Assembly: GCA_017425345.1 (NCBI GenBank)
Contig: JAFOML010000010.1
Span: 1 to 17,621, forward strand
DNA from: Eubacterium sp.
GTDB taxonomy: Bacteria > Bacillota_A > Clostridia > Peptostreptococcales > Anaerovoracaceae
Direction: 5' to 3'
Length of the DNA: 17,621 bases
Numbering within the stretch: the stretch's first letter is position 1; each line of letters starts with the position of its first letter. Below, one piece after another: positions 7,563-14,168 of the stretch. The notes beneath the pieces were generated by a model that saw nothing but the letters and a program-made list of their open reading frames with translations, did no database searches and had not been told where the DNA came from. Made by a program: the position numbers and the translations under genes.

Positions 7563-7694
7563 TTACTCGGACTTCATTAATACAGACCAGATCCCCAGGA
7601 TCACTGCCGCGCCTGCCATGACGGTCAGAAGCGACAGGGATAGGATCGCGGTGGTCATCTTCCAGCGCCTGTGTTTGGTAATAAAGTTGCTCAT
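7563..7694 (-). CDS. Small single-pass membrane protein, 43 residues, unknown
   Basis: Reading from the ATG at 7694, the product starts MSNFITKHRRWKMTT, continues with one hydrophobic helix (about residues 14-40, rich in A, L, I, V) and ends KSE before TAA. The basic N-terminus followed by the helix suggests a membrane protein with its N-terminus inside (positive-inside rule). AAGGAGG at optimal distance from the ATG is the main reason to call it real; it is one of the strongest ribosome binding sites in the window. It lies directly upstream of the antiporter on the same strand, and its stop abuts that gene's -35 box. An accessory subunit of the antiporter is possible but only inferred from position. 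I do not recognise its family. Confidence 0.6.
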   Translation of the reverse strand: MSNFITKHRRWKMTTAILSLSLLTVMAGAAVILGIWSVLMKSE

Positions 7695-7725
7695 GGTTCC
7701 TCCTTACAGTCATCGGTTTACAAAG

Positions 7726-7763
7726 AAAAAAGCGCAAGCCCGAAATAAGTTCGGACTTACGCT
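7726..7763 (-). terminator. Intrinsic terminator, possibly an attenuator ahead of the small membrane gene
   Basis: On the minus strand a 13-bp stem (AGCGTAAGTCCGA with TCGGGCTTGCGCT, two G-T pairs) is followed by six T. It sits 60 bases after the rubredoxin stop and 32 bases before the small membrane gene, and just downstream of a separate minus-strand promoter. Confidence 0.8.
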
Positions 7764-7785
7764 CTAAAGCTACTCAACTTTTGGT

Positions 7786-7815
7786 ATTGTATCACCTTCC
7801 TGCTTCAAAAAGCAA
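7786..7815 (-). promoter_or_regulatory. Promoter between rubredoxin and the terminator hairpin
   Basis: On the minus strand, TTGCTT (7815-7810) and TACAAT (7791-7786) are 18 bp apart, with TGA directly before the -10 (extended -10). Initiation near 7779 would place the terminator hairpin about 15 bases into the transcript. Confidence 0.5.
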
Positions 7816-7823
7816 GCAGAAAT

Positions 7824-8189
7824 TTAAGCCTCTTCAAACTTGGACTTAGGTACCTTGCAAATCGGACAGCGGAAATCAGCTGGTACATCTTCCCAAGCGG
7901 TTCCCGGCGCGATGCCGTTATCCGGCGCGCCTTCTGCCTCACTGTAGGTCCATCCGCAGATCGAGCAGACGAACGTACGGCTTCCCGGTGCGGATTCTGC
8001 CGCTTCTTCCTTCGCCTCTTCCTCCGGTTCTTCCTGTTTTTCAAACTTGGACTTTGGTACCTTGCAGATCGGGCAGCGGAAATCAGCCGCTACCTGCTCC
8101 CACGGCGTTCCCGGGTTGATGCCGTTATCCGGCGCGCCCTCTGCCTCATCATAAGCCCATCCACATACGGAACATACATAAACTGCCAT
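7824..8189 (-). CDS. Tandem (two-domain) rubredoxin
   Basis: This 121-residue protein is two rubredoxin domains joined by a very acidic linker (about residues 50-70). Each has the iron site C-x2-C-G-W and C-P-x-C: cysteines 6, 9, 39, 42 in the first, and their counterparts in the second. Rubredoxins carry single electrons in the cytoplasm of anaerobes, often to oxygen- or peroxide-reducing enzymes. Each C-terminal site reads [11 protein letters not shown] where most rubredoxins have CPxCG, so a lysine replaces the usual glycine in both. The two halves are also alike at DNA level (see findings). GAGGAGGAG precedes the ATG. The gene starts 17 bases after the dsdA stop, so it is probably in one transcript with dsdA. 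A terminator follows at 7763-7726. Its redox partner is not in the window. Confidence 0.93.
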   Translation of the reverse strand: MAVYVCSVCGWAYDEAEGAPDNGINPGTPWEQVAADFRCPICKVPKSKFEKQEEPEEEAKEEAAESAPGSRTFVCSICGWTYSEAEGAPDNGIAPGTAWEDVPADFRCPICKVPKSKFEEA

Positions 8190-8206
8190 TGTTCTACTCC
8201 TCCTCG

Positions 8207-9556
8207 TTATTTCTCTAAGTAAGTATTGATATATTCCTGCCAGATCTCCTCCGGCACGAGTTTCCCTCCGGTCGCCCAGCAGACCTGAATGCTGCAGGCG
8301 AGCTTCTTGTCATCCAGCCCGTGTTCTTCCAGATACCGGCGGCTCGCCTCATACTCCTTCAGCTTGACCGGTCCGATGAACGAAGCGCAGGACGACGGCT
8401 CGATCCGGATATCTTCCGTCTCGATCAGCATGCGCATATAGTCGTACAAGCGGTAATCATCCGTCGTAAAGTCACCCGAAACAATATTATTGTCAACTCT
8501 CGTCACAAATCCAGACGGGCTCGCGCAAGCCAGGCCGTCCGCGTGGGTCATACCGGTCAGACCGAAGTCATGGACATTCGCCTCTTCAAACTTCTGCGAA
8601 GCAAATCCCACGAGCAGCGACGGACACTGCACCGGTTCGGTAAAGAAGATGTGGACCTGATCGCCATAGAGCCGCTTCAGCCCGTAAGCAACGCCGCCCG
8701 GCGCGCCGCCGACTCCTGCGGGTACATATACGATCAGCGGATGATCGTCATCGATGATGATCTGCATCTCCTGGAACTGCTTCGCCAGCCGGTTCGCGGC
8801 AACCGCATAGCCAAGGAACAGATCGACGGAACGCTCGTCATCGACGAAGTGACTCTTCGGATCCAGATCGGAATTGCGTCTTCCCTCTGCGACTGCCTTG
8901 GAGTAGTCATCCTCGTATTCGATAACTTCCACGCCCTTGCTGCGCAGCATGTCCTTCTTCCACTGCTTGGCATCGGCGGACATATGTACCTTGACCTTAA
9001 ATCCTAAGAACGCGCTCATGATCCCGATGGAAAGGCCCAGATTCCCGGTCGATCCCACCTGTACGGTGTACTGGCCAAAGAACGCTTTCATCTCATCGCT
9101 CGCGAGCTTCTCGTAATTATCTTCCGTCGTCAGCAGCCCTGCCTCGATCGCCAGGGTCTCCGCGTGTTTCAGCACCTCGTAGATGCCGCCTCTGGCCTTG
9201 ACCGATCCCGCGATCGCGAGGTGGCTGTCCATCTTCAGCATCAGCATGCCCGGAATATCGGCGCCATCCGCGATGAGCTTCTGCTGCATGTTCCAGATGC
9301 AGACGAGCGGCGACTCGATCAGACCTTCGGTCTCTTCCGTCTCCGGGAAGCACTTCCGGATATATGGGGCGAAACGGGCAAGCCTCGCCTCCGCATCCGC
9401 GATATCCTCATCCGATACCACGAGCTCGCTGATTCCATCGATCAGCTCAAACGGCAGAAGACGGTCATTGATCCAGACGGTCTCCTTCCGGTCGATCACG
9501 TCAGAAATCGCAGGATCTGCCGCTGCAAGCTGCCTTGCGTATTCTTTCACTTCCAT
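8207..9556 (-). CDS. dsdA: D-serine ammonia-lyase (D-serine dehydratase)
   Basis: This 449-residue, PLP-dependent fold-type II enzyme converts D-serine to pyruvate and ammonia in the cytoplasm. The length matches DsdA (about 440-450 residues). The PLP lysine is K120 in GSVKARGG. The phosphate-binding and stacking loop [12 protein letters not shown] runs 167-178. [32 protein letters not shown] and EPSSCASF are DsdA signatures. No DsdC regulator or DsdX transporter is adjacent, unlike enterobacterial dsd loci. GAGGTG precedes the ATG, and an extended -10 promoter lies 30 bases upstream. A close downstream rubredoxin suggests co-transcription. In a gut anaerobe the enzyme may use D-serine as carbon source or remove a wall-inhibiting D-amino acid; this is inference. 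Confidence 0.95.
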   Translation of the reverse strand: MEVKEYARQLAAADPAISDVIDRKETVWINDRLLPFELIDGISELVVSDEDIADAEARLARFAPYIRKCFPETEETEGLIESPLVCIWNMQQKLIADGADIPGMLMLKMDSHLAIAGSVKARGGIYEVLKHAETLAIEAGLLTTEDNYEKLASDEMKAFFGQYTVQVGSTGNLGLSIGIMSAFLGFKVKVHMSADAKQWKKDMLRSKGVEVIEYEDDYSKAVAEGRRNSDLDPKSHFVDDERSVDLFLGYAVAANRLAKQFQEMQIIIDDDHPLIVYVPAGVGGAPGGVAYGLKRLYGDQVHIFFTEPVQCPSLLVGFASQKFEEANVHDFGLTGMTHADGLACASPSGFVTRVDNNIVSGDFTTDDYRLYDYMRMLIETEDIRIEPSSCASFIGPVKLKEYEASRRYLEEHGLDDKKLACSIQVCWATGGKLVPEEIWQEYINTYLEK

Positions 9557-9585
9557 GGGTTCACCTCACTAAAAATGATGGTTTC

Positions 9586-9613
9586 AGTATACCATATTCT
9601 GCCTAAAAAGCAA
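9586..9613 (-). promoter_or_regulatory. Promoter of dsdA
   Basis: On the minus strand, TTGCTT (9613-9608) and TATACT (9591-9586) are 16 bp apart, and TGG before the -10 makes an extended -10. The -35 box abuts that of the divergent hydrolase promoter. Confidence 0.65.
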
Positions 9614-9642
9614 TGGAAACGTGTATACAAAGCCTGTATAAT
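9614..9642 (+). promoter_or_regulatory. Promoter of the MBL-fold hydrolase gene
   Basis: TGGAAA (9614-9619) and a perfect TATAAT (9637-9642) are 17 bp apart. The leader is about 35 bases and ends in AAGGAGG. GGAAG-GAGG-CTTCC (9669-9682) puts the ribosome binding site core in the loop of a small hairpin. Confidence 0.65.
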
Positions 9643-9683
9643 AGACTCAGAAAACTACGCAGATACACGGAAGGAGGCTTCCT

Positions 9684-10526
9684 ATGATAGAGCTTACTTT
9701 TTTATCGGAGAATAAGACGGATATGTTCGATGCGAAGGCGGAATTCGGGCTTTCGATGTATATTCGGGCGAGGGGGATGGAGATTTTGTTCGATACCGGA
9801 GGCTCGGATATCTTCGCGGACACCGCTGCCCTGCGGGGCATCGATCTCGCCGCGGCGGATCTCTGCGTGATCAGCCACGGACACTTCGACCACACGCTCG
9901 GCATGCCGGAGTTCTGCCGGCAGAACGATAAGGCGAATATCTATATCCATAGGAACGCGTTTCGCACCTTCTACGGCACGACGGACGGGGTCATCGATGA
10001 TTACAACTGCGGCATCACCCTGGACCCCGCAGAGATCGAGAAGATTCGGGACCGCTTCTGCCTCACAGGAGACGAACCGGTCTGGCTCGCGGAGGATATC
10101 GCGCTCTCCGGGCCGATTCCTCCCGTTCCGGCATTCAGCCCGGTCGAGCAGTTCTACTATCCGGGACCGGACGGCAAGCTGGTCAAAGATCCGATGGATC
10201 ACGAGCAGTTTCTTGCGATCCGGGAGCCGGATGGCGTGTACCTGTTCTCCGGCTGCAGTCACCAGGGCATCATCGCGGCCGTCGAATACTGCCACACCCT
10301 CTTCCCGGGCGAGCGTATCGCCGGCATTATCGCGGGCATGCACCTGATCGATGCGACGAACGAGATGCGGGCGGAGATCATCGAGCGTCTGTACGCGGAG
10401 CAGCCGGACGTGATCATCCCGATGCACTGCACCGGCCTCACGGCAGAGTTTATGATGAAGATGAAATTCGGTGACCGCTGCCATATCGGGAGCAACGGAA
10501 AGCAGTACGTGCTGGGGGTCAAATGA
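9684..10526 (+). CDS. MBL-fold metallohydrolase, similar to archaeal RFAP-synthase-like proteins
   Basis: This 280-residue protein has a complete metallo-beta-lactamase metal site: H65-x-H67-x-D69-H70 in SHGHFDH, H193 in SGCSHQG, H220 in GMHL and H248 in PMHCTG. The SGCSHQG and MHCTG pair is typical of the family often named 7,8-dihydropterin-6-methyl-4-(beta-D-ribofuranosyl)-aminobenzene-5'-phosphate synthase. In bacteria that name is usually only a homology label, so the substrate should be treated as unknown. It is predicted cytoplasmic, with no signal peptide. AAGGAGG fixes the start. It has its own promoter facing away from dsdA and shares a bidirectional terminator with the convergent amidase gene, so it is a single-gene unit. 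This is the second MBL-fold gene in the window. It is clearly distinct from rnz because it lacks the DCGEGTQ motif. Confidence 0.85.
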   Translation: MIELTFLSENKTDMFDAKAEFGLSMYIRARGMEILFDTGGSDIFADTAALRGIDLAAADLCVISHGHFDHTLGMPEFCRQNDKANIYIHRNAFRTFYGTTDGVIDDYNCGITLDPAEIEKIRDRFCLTGDEPVWLAEDIALSGPIPPVPAFSPVEQFYYPGPDGKLVKDPMDHEQFLAIREPDGVYLFSGCSHQGIIAAVEYCHTLFPGERIAGIIAGMHLIDATNEMRAEIIERLYAEQPDVIIPMHCTGLTAEFMMKMKFGDRCHIGSNGKQYVLGVK

Positions 10527-10534
10527 TACAGAAA

Positions 10535-10563
10535 ACGGGCGGTTATTGCCGCCCGTACTTTTT
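10535..10563. terminator. Bidirectional intrinsic terminator
   Basis: ACGGGCGG (10535-10542) and CCGCCCGT (10549-10556) form a perfect 8-bp GC-rich stem with a 6-base loop. Six T follow on the plus strand, and TTTT follows on the minus strand. It lies between two convergent genes and can serve both. Confidence 0.88.
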
Positions 10564-11384
10564 TATTCCGCGGTGAGATGATACAAGTCCTCCCGCCGGT
10601 TCTTCAGCGAGCCGATCTGTTCCTGCGCCCGGACAGATTCCTCCGGATCGATCTCCGCATAGAGGATCTCCGGATCCTCTCCGCCCGCTTCCGCGAGCAC
10701 CCTGCCCCACGGATCTACGATCATGGAGTGGCCGTGGGAGAGCATATTGGATTTGCGTCCACACTGGTCCGGGGCGATCATATAGACGCCGTTTTCGATC
10801 GCGCGGGCGCGCACCAGAGGCTCCCAGTGCATGTCTCCGGTCTTTCTGGTAAAGCTCGTCGGCATGACGATCATGCGGGCGCCGGCAAGCGCCATGAGGC
10901 GGAACAGCTCGCCGAATCTTAGGTCATAGCAGATAGCCAGACCGATCTGGCAGAGTTCTGTCTCGCATGTCACGATCGAGTCGCCTGCGGTTACTGTTGC
11001 GGATTCCAGCTGCGGGCGTGCGCCGGCAAGGTTCATGTCAAACATGTGGATCTTGCTGTACTTGCCGCGGACCTGCCCTTGTGGATCGATCAGAAGCGTC
11101 GTGTTCTTCGGCTTTCTCGGTTCGGCCGTTTCCGGGAAGCTTCCGGTCACGATCCATATATCGTGTGTCCTTGCGGCATCGGCGAAGCACTCGCTCGTCT
11201 CCCCGGGAACCGGCTCTCCCTGATCGCGGTACCCGCGTCCCATATAGCTGACGTTCTCCGGAAAGCAGACCAGCTCTGCGCCATTTCCGGCTGCCTCCGC
11301 GATCATGCGGCTGGCTTCTGCAAGGTTTTCCTTCTTATCTGTCTGTGAATTGAGCTGACAGACAGCGATCTTAAACTTTCCCAT
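10563..11384 (-). CDS. Carbon-nitrogen hydrolase, nitrilase superfamily (Nit/omega-amidase-like)
   Basis: This 273-residue cytoplasmic amidase has the complete catalytic triad of the family: E43 in CFPENVS, K111 in KYSKIHMFD and C152 in AICYDLRFGEL. The length and KIHMFD/CYDLRF motifs fit the Nit1/Nit2 branch, whose members hydrolyse omega-amides such as alpha-ketoglutaramate or deaminated glutathione. Those products arise when aminotransferases act on glutamine or glutathione, which is interesting given the nearby aminotransferase, but the link is inferred. AGGAGGTGAT precedes the ATG and overlaps the stop of an amidohydrolase remnant, so the gene was once second in an amidohydrolase-amidase operon. 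No promoter or terminator is evident between it and the PucR-type gene upstream, so it is probably read from the regulator's transcript. Confidence 0.9.
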   Translation of the reverse strand: MGKFKIAVCQLNSQTDKKENLAEASRMIAEAAGNGAELVCFPENVSYMGRGYRDQGEPVPGETSECFADAARTHDIWIVTGSFPETAEPRKPKNTTLLIDPQGQVRGKYSKIHMFDMNLAGARPQLESATVTAGDSIVTCETELCQIGLAICYDLRFGELFRLMALAGARMIVMPTSFTRKTGDMHWEPLVRARAIENGVYMIAPDQCGRKSNMLSHGHSMIVDPWGRVLAEAGGEDPEILYAEIDPEESVRAQEQIGSLKNRREDLYHLTAE

Positions 11385-11398
11385 ACGCAGATCACCTC

Positions 11399-11569
11399 CT
11401 AAAAGATCTGTTTTCCATCCACGATAGTCGCAAGCACCTTCGCCTCATACAGCGCTTCCACAGGAAGCGCAGTGATATCGCGGTCAAGGACCGTAAAGTC
11501 CGCTGTAAATCCGGGAAGCAATCTTCCGCGGCTGCCTTCTGAAAAGGATGCGTACGCTCCTTCCCTGCT
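11399..11569 (-). pseudogene. C-terminal remnant of an amidohydrolase (YtcJ-like)
   Basis: Immediately after the TGA of the PucR-type gene, and in the same frame, the minus strand encodes about 56 residues ending at TAG (11401-11399). They include SREGAYASFSEG, RLLPGFTADFTVLDRD and VLATIVDGKQIF. This matches the conserved end of amidohydrolase-3 (YtcJ-like) metallo-hydrolases: AYASF, an LxPGxxADxxVLDxD stretch, and a final V-x-x-G-K-x-I/V-F/Y. The catalytic barrel is entirely missing and no start codon with a ribosome binding site exists, so it is the tail of a deleted gene. Its stop overlaps the ribosome binding site of the amidase gene, as in a tight operon. Family and fragment identity are from recognition, not a search. 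Confidence 0.75.
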
Positions 11570-12766
11570 TCAGCTGTTCTCCAGCAGTTCCTGACACAGT
11601 CCGATCTTGTATGCCAGATCCAGCTGCTGCATCTCCTGCGGATTCTTGTAGCTCAGTCCGGTGATCTCCCCAACCTTATCCATGCGGTACCGCACGGTAT
11701 TGACATGCTGGGACAGCGCGCGGGCGGTCTCCGGAAAGCTGTAATCGTGTTCGCAGTAAGCAAACAAAGTCTCCCGCAATCGGCCACGGTTCTCGACATC
11801 ATAAACCTCCAGCGGATCCATGATATCCCGCCGGAAATCCTCCATCTCGCTGTCATAACAGTACGAGAATAGGATCCGCAAGCTTCCGAGATCTCCGAAG
11901 AACAGTCTGCGGCTGCCGGGAACATCTTTCAGGGCCCGGTCCTCCGCGACCCGGGCGGAGTAAAGCGCCTCCCGGATCGACGCCTTCAGCTCACCCAGAT
12001 AGTAGTGCGTGCGGCTGATCCCCATGGCGGACTGCGCGTCCAGACCTAGAAGCTTCTCCAGCTCGGAAACGATCTGCTCTTTCTTTAATGGATTCTTTTC
12101 CCAGGAATAGAGAAAGAGAAATCCCCCGTCATAAAGCGTCAGCAGATGCTCCGGTCTGTCCAGCGCGCTGCCCTGATAGGCCTCGGCGTACCGGAGATAG
12201 GAGAAGCCCGGATCCTCCACATCCATGGGGACATAAAAGACCATGTGCTGGTTCTCCAGCGACGGATTCAGGTTTAGGCCGTGGTTATAGGCTTCTGCTT
12301 CCGTGGTCTCGGCCGCCAGGGTCGCGTCGATCTCTCTCTGTACAAAATCTAATGCCTCCATCTTCCGGATACTGCTGGTCACATCGTAGATAAAGTCTTC
12401 AAAGATCAGCTCCGCCGAATCGGACACGAAAATCGGAAAGTTCTTGGAATCCGCGTATCGCAGCACAGTCTCATGGATAGGAAGGCGGAACACGTTTTTG
12501 ATGACCAGCCCGCTGACTCCCTTGGCAATCAGATTCTTCACCGCGTCCCCGATGAGAAACTCGTTATCTCTGGCATAGAGGAACGTGGTGATGACCAGCT
12601 GATCCTTCTGAAAATTGGAATGGCGGTACTTGCCCAGCACCTCCGGAAGGAACTCATAATCCAGTATGCCGGCAGAGCCGACTCTTCTGGTCATGCCGCC
12701 CTGCCCGCAGACAAGGCTGAGCTTGTCTTTATAGATGTTATAAAAGCCTGAAATCGTGAGATACAT
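11570..12766 (-). CDS. PucR-family transcriptional regulator
   Basis: This 398-residue protein has the PucR layout: an N-terminal PucR ligand-sensing domain (about 1-125, including ILDYEFLPEVL and the GVSGLVIKN stretch), a middle GGDEF-like/CdaR region, and a C-terminal helix-turn-helix (ARALSQHVNTVRYRMDKV, about 345-362). Family members respond to purine-breakdown or amino-acid-related metabolites and usually activate neighbouring genes. The start at 12766 is chosen because GGAGGG lies at a good distance before it. An upstream in-frame ATG at 12826 would put translation over the promoter region. The gene diverges from the aminotransferase-acetyltransferase pair, its most likely target, and is followed by the amidohydrolase remnant and the amidase. 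Ligand and targets are not visible from sequence. Confidence 0.87.
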   Translation of the reverse strand: MYLTISGFYNIYKDKLSLVCGQGGMTRRVGSAGILDYEFLPEVLGKYRHSNFQKDQLVITTFLYARDNEFLIGDAVKNLIAKGVSGLVIKNVFRLPIHETVLRYADSKNFPIFVSDSAELIFEDFIYDVTSSIRKMEALDFVQREIDATLAAETTEAEAYNHGLNLNPSLENQHMVFYVPMDVEDPGFSYLRYAEAYQGSALDRPEHLLTLYDGGFLFLYSWEKNPLKKEQIVSELEKLLGLDAQSAMGISRTHYYLGELKASIREALYSARVAEDRALKDVPGSRRLFFGDLGSLRILFSYCYDSEMEDFRRDIMDPLEVYDVENRGRLRETLFAYCEHDYSFPETARALSQHVNTVRYRMDKVGEITGLSYKNPQEMQQLDLAYKIGLCQELLENS

Positions 12767-12794
12767 CGTTTTTCCCTCCTGTATTGATATACAA

Positions 12795-12803
12795 ATTGTA
12801 CCA
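12795..12803 (-). promoter_or_regulatory. Extended -10 promoter of the PucR-type gene
   Basis: On the minus strand TGGTACAAT is an extended -10 box with a start near 12788, giving a leader of about 20 bases to the ATG at 12766. No good -35 is seen at 17 bp, which extended -10 promoters tolerate. The flanking DNA is very AT-rich. Confidence 0.5.
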
Positions 12804-12926
12804 CACAAATATATAGATATATACATCCTTTCAAGAAAATATATAAAACAATCGACTTTATTCGTTCATTTCTCCTCTTTTCTTCCGTAATTCAATACAA
12901 ACTTTTTCGATAGACTTTGAGGCAAA

Positions 12927-12943
12927 AACTATATACGATAGTT
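12927..12943. promoter_or_regulatory. Inverted repeat in the divergent intergenic region, possible operator
   Basis: AACTAT-ATACG-ATAGTT is a perfect 6-bp dyad with a 5-bp centre, 56 bp before the aminotransferase ATG. A second CGATAG lies just upstream (12908-12913). A weak -10 (TATATA, 12931-12935 region) overlaps it. Binding by the PucR-type regulator is inferred from position only. The rest of 12767-12998 is AT-rich with no gene. Confidence 0.4.
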
Positions 12944-12998
12944 ACAGAACAAACAAAGAAGCAGCAAATGGAAATTAGAAATACAAAGGAGAACCATT

Positions 12999-14138
12999 AT
13001 GAAAATCGATAAGTTTAAAGTAGAGTACTGGCTGAACCCGTTAGATCCTGTTTCCAGGTACAATCTGGGTTCCAGCTGCTGCAAGCCGTTTACCGTAGAG
13101 GAAATGCTGGAGTTCACAGGGACCGACCCGAAGGAATTTTACGATGAGATCAACAGCATGAGCCTGCACTACGGATACTTCGAAGGAATGCCGCGTCTGA
13201 AAAAGGCTATCGCAAACCTCTACACGGACGTCGTCACCGAAGACATGGTTCTGACCGTGCACGGCGGCACCGGCGCGAACTCCATCGTCTGCTACACGCT
13301 CTGCGAGCCCGGCGACAATGTCGTCAGTGTTCTGCCGAACTACCAGATGTTCTACTCCATTCCGGAGTTCATGGGCATCGAGGTCAGACGCGCATTTGCG
13401 GACGCTTCGAACAACTGGAAAATCGACTTCGACTCCATTGAGGCGGCTGTTGACGAGAACACCAAGATGATCAGCCTGGCAAGCCCGAACAATCCGACGG
13501 GATACACCCTGACCAAGGAGGATCTGGAACGCCTCGCGGAGATCGCGAGAAAAGTCGGCGCATACGTCGTCGTCGACGAGATCTACCGCGGCCTTGGCGA
13601 AGGCTATATGCACTCCATCGTGGACGTCTATGAGAAAGGCATCTGCACCTTCGGCACGAGCAAAGTCTTCTCCTGCGCCGGAACCCGCGTCGGCTGGATC
13701 ATCACCAGAGATATGAGCATCTATGATGCGCTGCACAACTTCCGTTCGTATAACAGCATCTGCGAAGGCCCGATCAACGAGCTCATCACCGCGATCATTG
13801 TGGAGAATGCCGAGAAAGTCTACGCCAGAAACCGCGCGATTGTAGAAGAAGGCAGAGCGGCTCTCCACGAGTGGCTGACAGAGAACCCGCACTATCATGA
13901 AGTCTGCGACAGCTTAAGTTCCACTTCCTTCATCGAATACGACTTTGATATTCCGGCGGAGGAATTCGCGCAGGGACTGTTTGACGCGACGGGAACTCTG
14001 GTCTGCCACGGCATGTGCTTCGAGATCGATCACGCGTTCCGCATCGGCTACGGATTCGGAAACGTGGAATACTTCAAGGAAGGTCTGGCGCAGATCACAG
14101 CATACACGAAGCAGCTTGAGCAGGAAGGCAGAATCTGA
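12999..14138 (+). CDS. Fold-type I PLP-dependent aminotransferase (class I/II)
   Basis: This 379-residue cytoplasmic enzyme has the full class I/II set: ASPNNPTG at 161-168, DEIY at 193-196, the PLP lysine K222 in FGTSKVFSCAGTRVGW, and the substrate-carboxylate arginine in AFRIGYG near the C-terminus. It begins directly with the domain and has no extra regions. The family covers aspartate, aromatic and branched-chain aminotransferases as well as lyases and the capreomycidine-synthase group; the sequence does not settle which. AAAGGAG precedes the ATG. It is first in a two-gene unit with the acetyltransferase, which starts 30 bases after its stop, and it diverges from the PucR-type regulator. 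Control by that regulator is likely, by analogy with other PucR loci. Confidence 0.9.
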   Translation: MKIDKFKVEYWLNPLDPVSRYNLGSSCCKPFTVEEMLEFTGTDPKEFYDEINSMSLHYGYFEGMPRLKKAIANLYTDVVTEDMVLTVHGGTGANSIVCYTLCEPGDNVVSVLPNYQMFYSIPEFMGIEVRRAFADASNNWKIDFDSIEAAVDENTKMISLASPNNPTGYTLTKEDLERLAEIARKVGAYVVVDEIYRGLGEGYMHSIVDVYEKGICTFGTSKVFSCAGTRVGWIITRDMSIYDALHNFRSYNSICEGPINELITAIIVENAEKVYARNRAIVEEGRAALHEWLTENPHYHEVCDSLSSTSFIEYDFDIPAEEFAQGLFDATGTLVCHGMCFEIDHAFRIGYGFGNVEYFKEGLAQITAYTKQLEQEGRI

Positions 14139-14168
14139 TAAGATGAAGCTGTAAAGGAGGATACCGTC

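Noticed and set aside
11570..12826. Longer PucR-type start at 12826
   Set aside because: The extra 20 residues would be read over the extended -10 promoter and lack a ribosome binding site; the ATG at 12766 has GGAGGG.
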